DNA from: Pseudomonas resinovorans NBRC 106553 | GTDB taxonomy: Bacteria; Pseudomonadota; Gammaproteobacteria; Pseudomonadales; Pseudomonadaceae | NCBI RefSeq assembly: GCF_000412695.1 | Contig: NC_021499.1 | Span: forward strand, 3,100,001-3,164,000 | Direction: 5' to 3' | DNA: 64,000 bases | Shown: positions 1-8,981 of the stretch, piece after piece | Numbering within the stretch: the stretch's first letter is position 1 | Layout of the letters: each line of letters begins with the position of its first letter | Translations under genes and position numbers: made by a program | The notes under the pieces: generated by a model | What the model was told of the DNA's origin: nothing | The model's input: only the letters and a program-made list of their open reading frames with translations | Database searches by the model: none

Positions 1-64
1 ATACTCTCTCGAAGAGTCCCCCTGAACCCGCCTGAAACCCGATAACAAGCAAAGAGGAAGCTCC

Positions 65-1249
65 ATGGTGTCGGCTCTGGAACGAACAGCGATCATTTCC
101 GGCATCGGCCAGTCGGCCGTGGGGCGCAGGCTGGGGCGCACAGGTCTGGATCTTACCCTTGAAGCCGTGTTCGCGGCGCTGGCAGACGCCGGCCTCGACC
201 GCAGCCAGATAGACGGTGTGGCCAGTTGGCCGGGCTATCGCGCCGATATGCCAGCCTTCTCGCCGGTGTCCATCGGCCAGGTAAAGGAGGCCCTCGGGCT
301 GGAGCTGAACTGGTACTGCGCGGGTAACGAGGCTACCCAGATGAGTGCTCTGATCAATGCCTGCATGGCCGTGGCCTCTGGTCAGGCGCGCCATGTGCTG
401 TGCTTCCGTACCGTTACCGAATCGAGCGCCCTGGCGCAGGGTGTGCGCTCCAGCACCGTGGGAGGGGCGGCAGCGCGGGTGTCGGGTTTCGCCGAATTCC
501 TGGTGCCTTTCCAGGCGGCCTCCGCAGCTAACTGGGTTGCCCTTGCGGCGAGTCGCTATTTCCATGAGTTCGGCACCCGTCGCGAGCAACTGGCGGCCAT
601 CGCATTGAACGCTCGGCGCAACGCCATGCTCAATCCCAAGGCGGTCTACCGCGACCCATTGAGCCTCGACCAGTACATGGCCTCGAGAATGATCTCGACA
701 CCGCTGTGCCTGTTCGACTGCGATGTGCCGGTGGATGGTTCCACCGTGCTCATTATCTCGCACCGCGACACCGCGCCGGATCTGCGCAGTAAACCAGTGT
801 TTGTCGAGTCCATCTGCGGCCCCTTCAGCGGTCGTGATGCCTGGGACCAGATGGATGACCTCACCCGGTATTCAGCCGAAGCCTGCGGGAAACGCCTGTG
901 GAGCCGGACGGACTACAAACCAGCGGACGTTGACCTCGCCGAACTCTATGACGGCTTCAGCTTCCTCTCCCTGCTCTGGCTGGAAGGCTTGGGCTTCTGC
1001 GGCCGTGGCGAAGCGGGAGATTTCGTCGAGGGTGGCCAGCGCATTGCACTCGACGGCGAGCTGCCCCTGGCTACCCACGGCGGACAGCTTTCCGCCGGGC
1101 GCTTGCACGGTCTCGGCCATGTGCACGAGGCCGTAGTGCAGCTGCGCGGTGAGGGCGAGGCACGGCAGGTGCCGGGCACTCCGAAACTGGCCGTAGCCAG
1201 TAATGGTGGCGGGCCTCTGGCCGGTGCTGTGCTGCTGTCGCGAGAGTGA
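65..1249 (+). CDS. SCP2/SCP-x-type thiolase-fold protein
   Basis: A 394-aa protein of the SCP-x/lipid-transfer-protein thiolase family. Such proteins cleave side-chain or ring acyl-CoAs either by thiolysis or, in the steroid Ltp2 group, by retro-aldol cleavage with a DUF35 partner. The C-terminal half has the family signature LYDGFSF, a GGQLSAGRLHG loop with a His, and SNGGGP near the end. The canonical N-terminal CASG nucleophile motif of beta-ketothiolases is not obvious; the corresponding region reads WYCAGNEATQ. The ATG at 65 follows an AGAGGAAG ribosome binding site. A separate DUF35 protein encoded at 54543-54950 is a possible partner. The family call is firm; thiolase versus aldolase is not decided. 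Confidence 0.85.
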   Translation: MVSALERTAIISGIGQSAVGRRLGRTGLDLTLEAVFAALADAGLDRSQIDGVASWPGYRADMPAFSPVSIGQVKEALGLELNWYCAGNEATQMSALINACMAVASGQARHVLCFRTVTESSALAQGVRSSTVGGAAARVSGFAEFLVPFQAASAANWVALAASRYFHEFGTRREQLAAIALNARRNAMLNPKAVYRDPLSLDQYMASRMISTPLCLFDCDVPVDGSTVLIISHRDTAPDLRSKPVFVESICGPFSGRDAWDQMDDLTRYSAEACGKRLWSRTDYKPADVDLAELYDGFSFLSLLWLEGLGFCGRGEAGDFVEGGQRIALDGELPLATHGGQLSAGRLHGLGHVHEAVVQLRGEGEARQVPGTPKLAVASNGGGPLAGAVLLSRE

Positions 1250-1263
1250 CTCCTGGATGATGG

Positions 1264-1282
1264 CCCGCCCTGATCGGGCGGG
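1264..1282. terminator. Hairpin after the SCP2-type thiolase gene
   Basis: CCCGCCC and GGGCGGG form a perfect 7-bp stem with a short TGATC loop, 14 bases after the stop codon. There is no T-tract, so intrinsic termination is uncertain. It sits between the thiolase and the binding-protein gene. Confidence 0.4.
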
Positions 1283-1312
1283 ATGACCAGGCGCGTGCGA
1301 GATAACGACAAG

Positions 1313-1320
1313 AACAACAA
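1313..1320 (+). promoter_or_regulatory. Crc/Hfq-type CA motif, binding-protein leader
   Basis: Exact AACAACAA (pattern AAnAAnAA) lies 16 bases before the ATG at 1337 and just before the AAGGAG ribosome binding site. In Pseudomonas this pattern near a start codon is the Hfq/Crc translational repression site. It is one of seven exact copies in leaders of this island. Confidence 0.55.
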
Positions 1321-1336
1321 TCTCAAGGAGACGGAC

Positions 1337-2533
1337 ATGAGAGTCCTGGCCGCCGCATTGTCTTTTTTCTGGCTGCAAGCCCAAGCCTACGCTGCGGAGC
1401 CCGTGGTGATCGGTCTCAGCTACCCCAGTACCGGAAGCTACAAGTGGGAGGGGCTGTCACAGAAGCGCGGGGCGCTGATGGCGGTGGAGGAGATCAATCG
1501 AGAGGGCGGCATTCTGGGGCGGCCGCTCAAAATTGTCAGCCGCAATAGCGGCGCCACACCCGAGCGGGCGGCGGAGAATGTCGAGCGCCTGGCTGCGGAC
1601 GGTGCCGTAATGCTGATGGGCGGTGCGTCCAGTGACGAGGTCATTGCCGCCGGCGAGCGCGCCCGGCAATTGCGCTTACCGTACTTTGTGCCCACCGCCT
1701 ACGCCAATCGGGTGACTGGCCGCGCTGGCCATACATACCTGTTCCGCGAAGGGGCAAGTGCTCGGATGGCCAACAACCTGTTGATGGAATACCTGGAGAC
1801 CACTCTGCCGGGTAAGCGCTATTTCATCATCACCAGCGACGACGTCATCCCCAATGGTAGGAGCGGTAGCCTGGGCGAGGCTTCGCGCGGCCGCGACCTG
1901 TCCAGCCAGCGACACTACCGCGATGCGCTCAAGCAGGCGGCGCAGAGCGATGCCGACGTGTTAATCCTCATGCTCTACGGTACAGACGTGGTTAATGCCA
2001 TGCGTTTGGTCGACCACCTGAAACTCAAGGACCGCATGTTGGTTGTCGTGCCCAACCTCAATCAGGACGTGGTCGACCAGGCCGGGCCGGCGCTGATGAG
2101 TGGTGTGATTGGCACCGATACTTGGACTTGGCGGGTCCCCGAGCGTGAGAGAAACCTGCGGGGCAAACGCTTTGTTGTCGACTACAGCGGCCGCTACCAG
2201 AGCTACCCGTCAAGCGCTGCGGCGTCGGCCTACGGCATTGTCCGGCAGTGGGCCGAAGCTGTGGCGCGCGCTGGTTCGACAGAGTCCTCGGCCGTTATCG
2301 CCGCTCTGGAAGATCACAGTTATCGCCTGCTCAAGGACGAACAGAAATGGCGCGCACTGGATCACCAGAACGTTCAGGGCATGTATGTCGTCAAGGTCAA
2401 GCAGCGAGCAGAGGTTCTGCAGGACGAACTGAAACAGGATTATTTCGACATCCTGTACTGGATGGAAGGCGAGGTGGCGGCACCAACAGTCAAGGAAGTG
2501 CTCTGGGAGCGTAGTCCTGAGGGGCCGGAGTGA
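1337..2533 (+). CDS. Periplasmic substrate-binding protein (branched-chain amino acid ABC type)
   Basis: A 398-aa protein with an N-terminal signal peptide (MRVLAAALSFFWLQAQAYA, cleavage near residue 19). It is followed by the type I periplasmic binding fold of the LivJ/urea-binding group (VVIGLSYPSTG, EINREGGILGRP). The ATG at 1337 is chosen because it starts the signal peptide and follows AAGGAG; an open frame extends to 1283 but would bury the signal. No permease or ATPase gene lies nearby, so it is an orphan binding protein that may serve a remote transporter or act as a sensor. The substrate is unknown. Confidence 0.85.
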   Translation: MRVLAAALSFFWLQAQAYAAEPVVIGLSYPSTGSYKWEGLSQKRGALMAVEEINREGGILGRPLKIVSRNSGATPERAAENVERLAADGAVMLMGGASSDEVIAAGERARQLRLPYFVPTAYANRVTGRAGHTYLFREGASARMANNLLMEYLETTLPGKRYFIITSDDVIPNGRSGSLGEASRGRDLSSQRHYRDALKQAAQSDADVLILMLYGTDVVNAMRLVDHLKLKDRMLVVVPNLNQDVVDQAGPALMSGVIGTDTWTWRVPERERNLRGKRFVVDYSGRYQSYPSSAAASAYGIVRQWAEAVARAGSTESSAVIAALEDHSYRLLKDEQKWRALDHQNVQGMYVVKVKQRAEVLQDELKQDYFDILYWMEGEVAAPTVKEVLWERSPEGPE

Positions 2534-2575
2534 TTGGCTGACTCGTTCCGCAGGAAGGCAGTGGCAAAGCCCCAA

Positions 2576-2594
2576 AGCTGATGTTATGTTACTT
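2576..2594. promoter_or_regulatory. Palindromic operator A (ARCTGAY-N5-RTYAGYT)
   Basis: AGCTGAT-GTTAT-GTTACTT, 37 bases upstream of the ATG of the GMC oxidoreductase. It is a member of a ten-site family found only in promoter regions of this island. An overlapping GTTAC/GTAAC inverted repeat (2588-2603) is also present. Confidence 0.55.
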
Positions 2595-2607
2595 CTAGGT
2601 AACGTAA

Positions 2608-2618
2608 AACAACAACAA
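2608..2618 (+). promoter_or_regulatory. Crc/Hfq-type CA motif, GMC leader
   Basis: AACAACAACAA contains two overlapping AAnAAnAA matches immediately before the AGGTG ribosome binding site of the GMC oxidoreductase gene. This fits Crc/Hfq translational repression. Confidence 0.6.
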
Positions 2619-2631
2619 TCAGGTGCCTTCC

Positions 2632-4299
2632 ATGCAAGAGCAATATGACTACATCATTGTGGGGGCGGGGTCGGCTGGCTGCGTACTGGCCAACCGACTA
2701 TCCGCAGACCCATCGATATCCGTCCTGCTAGTGGAAAGTGGCCCGGACGACAGCAGCCCGCTGATCAGGATGCCGCGAGGAATAGGCAAGCTTCTGGCTC
2801 CGGGCAATCCGCACGTCTGGGACTACCAGGTGTCCCGGGGTCAAGGCATGCCCGCTGAGGTCTGGCTCAAAGGGCGCGCCATCGGTGGCTCCAGCTCCAT
2901 CAATGGCATGGTCTACGTCCGCGGCGCGCCGGCCGACTACGACGCCTGGGAAGCGGCCGGCTGCATCGGCTGGGGCTGGAAGGATATGGCCCGCCAGTTT
3001 GTCGCCCTGGAGGACCACCAGCTTGGCGCTTCGGAAGCGCGCGGCGACAGCGGCCCACTCAAGGTGTCTATCCATCCCTCGGGCTCGCCGCTCTGCGAGG
3101 CCGTGATCCAGGCAGCCGAACAATCTGGTGTGCAGCGGGTATCAGACACCAATCACGTGGCTACGGTGGAGCAGGGTGCCTTCGGCTACCAGCCACAGAC
3201 CACCTGGCAGGGCAAGCGCTTCAGCGCAGCCCGTGCTTTTCTCCATCCCATCCGCAAGCGCCCGAACCTGCGCATTCTCACTGGCACCGAGGTTCTGCGG
3301 ATCAACTTCAGCGAGCGACGCGCTGTCAGTCTGCTGGTCCGCGACAAACGCGGCGAGCGGCAGTTCGGAATCCGTCGTGAAGTGATCCTCAGCGCCGGAG
3401 CCATCCAGTCGCCCAAGTTGCTGCAACTCTCAGGCGTCGGTCCGGCCGCGCTACTGGCTGAGCACGGTGTCCCACTGATCAGCGACTCGCCGAACGTCGG
3501 GCGCAACCTGCGTGAGCATGTCTGCCTGGCCATGCAGTACCGGGTCACTGGCGGCAGCCTGAACCATTGCTTCCGAGGCCTGGGTCTATTGGGTTCGCTG
3601 TGGAAGTACTACGCCCACTCCCGTGGTCCGCTCACTCACGCCGCTCATGAGGCCGGCGGGTTTATCAAGACCCGACCGGAGCTGGACCGTGCCGATGCCC
3701 AGATCGGCGTCAGCCTGCACTCGCTAGTGCAGGAGGGGGAGACAGTGGTGCCGGAGAAACTACCGGGCCTGACTTTCTACTGCTACTTCATGCGCCCGGA
3801 GAGTCAGGGCCAGTTGAGCATCCGCTCCGCCGATCCGGACGTGCCGCCGGCCATAGACGCCAACTTCCTGGACTCGGAGGTCGACCAGACCGCCGCCATC
3901 GCCCTGATACGCTGGGTGCGCCAACTCTGCGCCCAGCCAGCGCTGGCTCCTTACATCGTTAGCGAGGAGGTTCCCGGCAGGGCCGCACAGAGCGACGAGG
4001 AAGTCCTCGCCGCCGCACGTGCCATCGGACAGACCGCCTACCACGTATCCGGCACCTGCCGAATGGGCGGGGATAGCGCTTCCGTGCTTGACCCCGAACT
4101 TCGTGTACGGGGTGTCAGCGGCGTGCGTGTGGTGGACACCTCCATCATGCCGACTCTGGTCTCCGGTAATACCAACGCCCCGGCCATGGCCATCGCCCTG
4201 CGCGCGGCAGAACTCATCCTGGAGGGCGCAACCCGCCGCCAGTCAGACTCGCCCCATCGTCAACTGGACCTCCACGAACTCGAGGGTCAACAGCAATGA
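2632..4299 (+). CDS. GMC-family FAD alcohol dehydrogenase
   Basis: A 555-aa glucose-methanol-choline oxidoreductase of the choline/long-chain alcohol dehydrogenase group. It probably oxidises a primary alcohol to the aldehyde used by the next gene. The FAD-binding motif GAGSAG is at residues 11-16, the ADP-binding Glu is in VLLVESG, and the GMC signature GGSSSINGMVYVRG follows. The C-terminal active-site His lies in AYHVSGTCRMGG, with a conserved Asn in SGNTNAPA. The ATG at 2632 is preferred over a GTG at 2623 because AGGTG sits 6 bases upstream. The stop overlaps the aldehyde dehydrogenase start (ATGA). An operator and a CA motif precede it. The substrate is unknown. Confidence 0.9.
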   Translation: MQEQYDYIIVGAGSAGCVLANRLSADPSISVLLVESGPDDSSPLIRMPRGIGKLLAPGNPHVWDYQVSRGQGMPAEVWLKGRAIGGSSSINGMVYVRGAPADYDAWEAAGCIGWGWKDMARQFVALEDHQLGASEARGDSGPLKVSIHPSGSPLCEAVIQAAEQSGVQRVSDTNHVATVEQGAFGYQPQTTWQGKRFSAARAFLHPIRKRPNLRILTGTEVLRINFSERRAVSLLVRDKRGERQFGIRREVILSAGAIQSPKLLQLSGVGPAALLAEHGVPLISDSPNVGRNLREHVCLAMQYRVTGGSLNHCFRGLGLLGSLWKYYAHSRGPLTHAAHEAGGFIKTRPELDRADAQIGVSLHSLVQEGETVVPEKLPGLTFYCYFMRPESQGQLSIRSADPDVPPAIDANFLDSEVDQTAAIALIRWVRQLCAQPALAPYIVSEEVPGRAAQSDEEVLAAARAIGQTAYHVSGTCRMGGDSASVLDPELRVRGVSGVRVVDTSIMPTLVSGNTNAPAMAIALRAAELILEGATRRQSDSPHRQLDLHELEGQQQ

Positions 4300-5786
4300 G
4301 TGTTCCGTACACCGATATCAAGTCCTTCCTCATCGACGGCGAATGGGTCCTGCCGACTCAGGGGTACGAGCCCATCCTCAATCCGGCCACTGAAGAAGTC
4401 ATCGGCGAGGCACCGCTAGCTGGCCGTACTGAAGTAGAAATGGTACTTGCGGCGGCGCGCCAGGCCTTCGACCAGGGACCCTGGCCGGGTCTGCCGATGG
4501 CCGAGCGGATCGCCGCCGTCAAACGCCTGCGCGCTGCCATCCTGGCGCGCGAGGTACGCATCAAGGCGCTGCTGATCGCCGAGGTTGGCGCGGCCCAACT
4601 GCTGCTCAACAGTGCCCAGTTCAATGGCGCCATCGAAGCCATCGACTACGCCATCAGCCTGGCCGAGAAGCTCGAGCCCTACGGTACGCCCATCGAACTC
4701 AAACCCAACCCCTTTGACTCGGCGGGGGGCGAGATTCTGGCCGCCGGTATGGTGGTGCATGAGCCCTACGGCGTCGTGGTGGGCATCACGCCCTACAACT
4801 ATCCCTTCCTGCTCAATGTGGTGAAGGCGGTGCCAGCCTTGCTGACGGGCAATACCGTGGTGATCAAGCCTTCCCAGTTCACGCCCTTCTCCGGACTGCT
4901 GCTGGGCGAGATGATAGTCGAGGCCGGGTTGCCCCATGGCGTGCTCAGTGTGATCAACGGCGGGCCTGAGGTGGGCGCCATGCTCACCGAAGACCCGCGC
5001 GTCGACCTGGTGACCTTCACTGGCTCGGACAAGGTGGGGCAGGCGATCCTCCGCCAATCCGCCGGCACCCTGAAGAAGGTCCACCTGGAACTGGGGGGCA
5101 AGTCGGCGCTGATCGTCCGGCAAGACGCCGACTTGCTCAAGGCTGCCGCCACCGCTGCCTTCAGCATGTCTCTGCATGCCGGTCAGGGTTGTGCGCTGCT
5201 GACCCGTTACCTGGTGCACAACTCGATCCGCCCGGCTTTCGTCGAGACGGTCAAGGCTGTGCTGGGCCAGTTCAAGTTGGGTAACCCGGCTGACCCCAGC
5301 GTGGTGGTGGGGCCGCTGATTCGTGAAAGTGCGCGACAGAAGACCGAGCAGTTCGTGCAGATGGGGCTGGACGCCGGGGCTTGCCTGGTGGCCGGTGGCA
5401 GGCGCCCGGCGTTCCTGCCGCGTGGTTTCTTCCACGAGCCGACCCTGTTCGACAACGTCGACAACAGCTCGACACTGGCCCAGGAGGAAGTGTTCGGCCC
5501 AGTCGGTGTCGTGATCGGGTTTGACAGCGACGACGAAGCTATCCGCCTGGCCAATGACTCGAAGTTCGGCCTGAGTGGCGCGGTAATGTCCGCCGACCGT
5601 GCTACCGCGTACCGCATGGCGCTCAAGCTTCGTACCGGTGGCGTTTCCATCAATGGCGGCACTGGCGACTTCTTCGTCAAGGCGCCCTTCGGTGGCTTCA
5701 AGCATTCGGGCATCGGCCGGGAGTTGGGGAAGGACTGGCTCAATGAGTTCCTGCTGGAGAAGTCCATCACCTACCCGATCGGCTGA
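4296..5786 (+). CDS. NAD(P)+-dependent aldehyde dehydrogenase
   Basis: A 496-aa member of the aldehyde dehydrogenase superfamily. It oxidises an aldehyde to a carboxylic acid, here most likely the GMC product. The general base Glu265 lies in LELGGKSA and the nucleophile Cys299 in AGQGCALL. The cofactor-binding FTGSDKVGQ motif is also present. Length is normal for the family. The start codon overlaps the GMC stop (ATGA), so the two genes are translationally coupled. Together they form an alcohol-to-acid module upstream of a hydratase and a CoA-transferase. Confidence 0.93.
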   Translation: MSVPYTDIKSFLIDGEWVLPTQGYEPILNPATEEVIGEAPLAGRTEVEMVLAAARQAFDQGPWPGLPMAERIAAVKRLRAAILAREVRIKALLIAEVGAAQLLLNSAQFNGAIEAIDYAISLAEKLEPYGTPIELKPNPFDSAGGEILAAGMVVHEPYGVVVGITPYNYPFLLNVVKAVPALLTGNTVVIKPSQFTPFSGLLLGEMIVEAGLPHGVLSVINGGPEVGAMLTEDPRVDLVTFTGSDKVGQAILRQSAGTLKKVHLELGGKSALIVRQDADLLKAAATAAFSMSLHAGQGCALLTRYLVHNSIRPAFVETVKAVLGQFKLGNPADPSVVVGPLIRESARQKTEQFVQMGLDAGACLVAGGRRPAFLPRGFFHEPTLFDNVDNSSTLAQEEVFGPVGVVIGFDSDDEAIRLANDSKFGLSGAVMSADRATAYRMALKLRTGGVSINGGTGDFFVKAPFGGFKHSGIGRELGKDWLNEFLLEKSITYPIG

Positions 5787-5813
5787 AGGTCGTCAGATCA
5801 ACTGGAGAGACGT

Positions 5814-6581
5814 ATGTCCGTTCTACTGCGTTCACGCGAAGGCTTCATCGAGATACTCACCCTGAACCGCCCGGCTCAGCGTAATGCGCTGAGCGCCGAG
5901 TTGATGGAGGAGCTCTCCACCGCCCTGGAGGAGGCCGAGCGCTGCGCCGAGGTGCGCGTGCTGATACTGACCGGGGCCGGCGCCAAGGCATTCTGCGCTG
6001 GCATGGACCTTAAGGACTTCGCGGCCGGACCGGACAACCGCGTGCCGCGCTCCACCGTACACTTCGAGGCATTCATCGAGGGGCGCTTCAGCAAACCGGT
6101 GATCGCCGCGGTGCAGGCCAGCGCGGTAGCTGGTGGCTTCGAGCTGATGCTCAGCTGCGACCTGGCGGTGGTATCTCAGGCGGCCCGCTTCGGGATTCCG
6201 GAGGTGAAGCACGGCTTGTTCCCGGGCGGCGGCGGGGTCCTGCTGCCGGCGCGGATTCCCCTAGCGGTGGCGCTCGAACTCGGTCTGACTGGCGACACCA
6301 TCAGTGCCACGCGGCTCGAACAACTGGGGCTGGCGAACCGGGTGGTGGCGCCGGAGCAGGTCCTAGACACGGCCCTGGAGCTGGCTCGGCGCATTGCCGC
6401 CAATGCGCCGCTGGGGCTGGCGGCGACCAAGCGGCTGATGTGGGCGTGCGTGCAGGAGGGGGGCACAGCCGTGCGGCCAAAGGTGCAGGAGGCGATCCGC
6501 CAGGTGTTCGATAGCGCGGATGCGCGCGAGGGCGCCCTGGCCTTTGCCGAGAAGCGCGCGCCGCACTGGCAGGGCCGTTGA
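5814..6581 (+). CDS. Enoyl-CoA hydratase (crotonase) with both catalytic glutamates
   Basis: A 255-aa crotonase-fold protein. It keeps both hydratase glutamates: Glu110 in VAGGFELMLSCD and Glu130 in GIPEVKHGL, 20 residues apart as in rat enoyl-CoA hydratase (144/164). The oxyanion-hole loop reads AKAFCAGMDL. It is the only crotonase in the window with the full pair, so it is the best candidate for true trans-2-enoyl-CoA hydration. The ATG follows GGAGAGAC. It is the third gene of the GMC operon. The N-terminus closely resembles a crotonase fragment at 56653-56760. Confidence 0.92.
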   Translation: MSVLLRSREGFIEILTLNRPAQRNALSAELMEELSTALEEAERCAEVRVLILTGAGAKAFCAGMDLKDFAAGPDNRVPRSTVHFEAFIEGRFSKPVIAAVQASAVAGGFELMLSCDLAVVSQAARFGIPEVKHGLFPGGGGVLLPARIPLAVALELGLTGDTISATRLEQLGLANRVVAPEQVLDTALELARRIAANAPLGLAATKRLMWACVQEGGTAVRPKVQEAIRQVFDSADAREGALAFAEKRAPHWQGR

Positions 6582-6591
6582 GGAGGAACGG

Positions 6592-7632
6592 ATGAAAGCA
6601 TTGGTCTGCAAACATCACGGTGAGCCCGAAAGCTTGAGCTTCGAGGACTGGCCGGCGCCCACGCCGCGGGACGGGGAGGTGTTGGTCGCCCTGCATGCAG
6701 CGGGGCTCAACTACCCGGATATCCTGCAAGTCGCCGGCACCTACCAGATTGGCTCGGCCATTCCGTGCGTGTTCGGTGCCGAGGGGGCCGGCGAAGTTAT
6801 AGCATGTGGCGCCGGGGTGGAGCAGTTCCGGCCGGGCGACCGAGTGCTGGTCCTGGCCATGGGCTGCTGGGCCGAGCAGGTGTGCGTGCCGGCGGCGGCG
6901 CTGGTGAAGCTCGCCGAGGGCATCGACATGGTCAGCGCCGCGGCCTTCCCGGTGGCCTACAACACCGCCTGGCACGCGCTGCTGCAACGCGGAGACCTGC
7001 GAGCCGGAGAAACCCTGCTGGTGCATGGCGCCAGCGGTGGGGTCGGCCTGGCCGCTGTACAGATCGGCAAGTACCTGGGCGCGCGGGTGATCGCTACGGG
7101 CTCCTGCGACGACAAGCTGGAGCGGGTTCGCCGCCTGGGCGCCGACCAGGTGATCAACTGCCGCACCCGGGCGCTACGCGAGGCCCTGCACGAGCTGACC
7201 GATGGCGCCGGCGTCGACGTGGTTTTCGACCCGGTCGGCGGGGCGCAGGTGGATGCCACGCTGAAGTCCCTGGCACCGTTTGGCCGCTTGCTGGTGATCG
7301 GATTCACCTCTGGGCAGATCGCCCAGCTGCCGAGCAACCTGCTGCTGCTGCGCGAGGCCGTGGCGATAGGCGTCAATATCGGCCAGTGGACCCGACGCAA
7401 TCCCGCGGCCAGCAGGCAGAACCTGGTCGATATCCAGGCGCGGATTGCCGCTGGGCAACTTGTACCCTTCGTTGCGCGCACCTTCGACCTGGCTGATGGG
7501 GCTGCCGCGTTGCGCTCGATTCTGAACCGTGAGGTGGTCGGCAAGTACGTGCTGCTCACCGAGCTGGGCAAATTGCACGCGGACCGGTGTCTACGAGAAA
7601 AATCGTTCGCCCATCGCGGTCGTGGCGCCTAA
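6592..7632 (+). CDS. Zinc-less NADPH:quinone oxidoreductase (MDR family)
   Basis: A 346-aa medium-chain dehydrogenase/reductase of the quinone oxidoreductase type. These use NADPH to reduce quinones or enones, including enoyl-CoA double bonds in some members. The Rossmann motif is HGASGGVGLAAVQIGK. The structural and catalytic zinc cysteines are absent, as expected for the QOR branch. The ATG at 6592 follows GAGGAAC; a longer frame from 6520 overlaps the upstream hydratase and is rejected. The gap to the hydratase is 10 bases, so the genes are co-transcribed. The C-terminal ~25 residues are Arg-rich and less conserved-looking. Confidence 0.88.
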   Translation: MKALVCKHHGEPESLSFEDWPAPTPRDGEVLVALHAAGLNYPDILQVAGTYQIGSAIPCVFGAEGAGEVIACGAGVEQFRPGDRVLVLAMGCWAEQVCVPAAALVKLAEGIDMVSAAAFPVAYNTAWHALLQRGDLRAGETLLVHGASGGVGLAAVQIGKYLGARVIATGSCDDKLERVRRLGADQVINCRTRALREALHELTDGAGVDVVFDPVGGAQVDATLKSLAPFGRLLVIGFTSGQIAQLPSNLLLLREAVAIGVNIGQWTRRNPAASRQNLVDIQARIAAGQLVPFVARTFDLADGAAALRSILNREVVGKYVLLTELGKLHADRCLREKSFAHRGRGA

Positions 7633-7688
7633 TCGGGGCCGCCCCGGGAGGGTTGCCCTGTTTTGTTTCTGTTTAGCCAGGAGAAGTT

Positions 7689-8876
7689 ATGTACGACGTC
7701 ATGAACGGAGTGCGGGTAATCGAGGTCGCTGAGCACACTTTCGTACCCGCTGCCGGAATGGTGCTGGCCGACTGGGGGGCGGATGTGATCAAGGTGGAGC
7801 GCGCCCAGGGTGGTGACGCCGCGCGGCACATGAAACTGCCGGGTGCCGACGGTGCAATCAACCCCTTCTTCGAAGCCGCCAACCGCGGCAAGCGCGGTAT
7901 CGCGCTGGACCTGACCCAGCCGGCGGGCCGTGAGCAGTTGTACCGGCTGATCGATGGCGCCGATGTGTTCCTCACCAACCTGCGCGCGGACGCTCGGCAG
8001 AAGTTGGGCATAGAGGCAGCCGACCTCATGGCGCGCAATCCAAGGCTGATCTATGCCCGCGGCACTGGCTATGGCCTTCGCGGCGCCTTGGCCAATGATG
8101 GAGGTTTCGATTACCCCTCGGCCTGGTGTCGCGCAGGGGCCGCCAATGGCCAGGCCCTGCCGGGTGACATGCCGCCGCGTCAGCCTGGCTCGATTGGCGA
8201 CCTCACCGGTGGCGTCACGCTGGCCGGCGCAATAGCTGCAGCGCTGTTCCGTCGCGAACGCACGGGGCAGGGGGCGGTGGTGGACAACGCGCTCTATATG
8301 GTGGGGACTTACCTGATGTCGCAATCCTTGCTGGCGACCAGCATCGGTGCGCCAACCATCCCCGTGCAGTCGCAGGCGGACAGCGACTTCGCCTTGGCCA
8401 ACAACTACCGCACACGCGACGGCCGCTGGATCAGCTTGTGCCTGCTGATGGACAAGTGGTGGCCGGACTTCGTCGCCCATGTAGAGCGCCCTGATCTGCT
8501 TGAGGACTCGCGCTTCGTCGATATCCGCGCGCGGCACATCAATTCGCGAGCGCTGATTGCCGTACTGAACGACGTCTTCGCCGGCCGCGACTATGCCGAC
8601 TGGTGCACGCGCTTGGCGAGCCTGGAAGGCGTCTGGGCTCCCGTCCAGAACCCGACGGAAGTTCTGGCCGATGCCCAGGCCCTGGAGAATGGCTTCGTCA
8701 GCCCAGTGGCGGACCGTTACATGACGGGCGTATCACCCGCTCAATTCGATGAGCGGCCCGTGGGTGAACTCCGTATGGGGCCGGGATTCGGCCAGCACAC
8801 GGATGAAGTGCTTCGCGAGATCGGGATAGGGGAGAGCGAGCTGATGTCGCTGCGCAAGCTAGGGGCGGTCAAGTAG
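7689..8876 (+). CDS. CaiB/BaiF (family III) CoA-transferase
   Basis: A 395-aa family III acyl-CoA transferase. It would move CoA between an acyl-CoA donor and a free acid without ATP, through an aspartyl anhydride. The N-terminal signature is GVRVIEVAEHTFVPAAGMVLADWGADVIKVE and the catalytic Asp171 sits in GSIGDLTGG. Length is typical. The ATG follows AGGAGAAGTT. It is the last gene of the GMC operon, 56 bases after the quinone oxidoreductase, and ends before a strong hairpin. It may activate the acid made by the GMC and aldehyde dehydrogenase pair. Confidence 0.92.
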   Translation: MYDVMNGVRVIEVAEHTFVPAAGMVLADWGADVIKVERAQGGDAARHMKLPGADGAINPFFEAANRGKRGIALDLTQPAGREQLYRLIDGADVFLTNLRADARQKLGIEAADLMARNPRLIYARGTGYGLRGALANDGGFDYPSAWCRAGAANGQALPGDMPPRQPGSIGDLTGGVTLAGAIAAALFRRERTGQGAVVDNALYMVGTYLMSQSLLATSIGAPTIPVQSQADSDFALANNYRTRDGRWISLCLLMDKWWPDFVAHVERPDLLEDSRFVDIRARHINSRALIAVLNDVFAGRDYADWCTRLASLEGVWAPVQNPTEVLADAQALENGFVSPVADRYMTGVSPAQFDERPVGELRMGPGFGQHTDEVLREIGIGESELMSLRKLGAVK

Positions 8877-8919
8877 CAAGGCCCATCCCTGCTGGCTGCA
8901 AGCAATACGAAGCGGAGAG

Positions 8920-8960
8920 AAGCCCAACGAACGAAAAATCCAGGGGCGTTTGTTGGGCTT
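8920..8960. terminator. Bidirectional hairpin between CaiB and TetR genes
   Basis: AAGCCCAACGAACG pairs with CGTTTGTTGGGCTT (14 bp, one mismatch) around a 13-base loop. It sits between convergent genes and probably terminates both. Confidence 0.6.
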
Positions 8961-8981
8961 TGCGGCAACCCGGTTGCAGGA

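Noticed and set aside
2588..2603. GTTAC/GTAAC palindrome as the main GMC operator
   Set aside because: The arms are only five bases and it is not repeated elsewhere, whereas the overlapping site at 2576-2594 belongs to the ten-member family.
4416..5705. A 429-codon minus-strand reading frame
   Set aside because: It lies wholly antisense to the aldehyde dehydrogenase gene, has His/Arg/Gly-rich composition typical of high-GC shadow frames and no family features.
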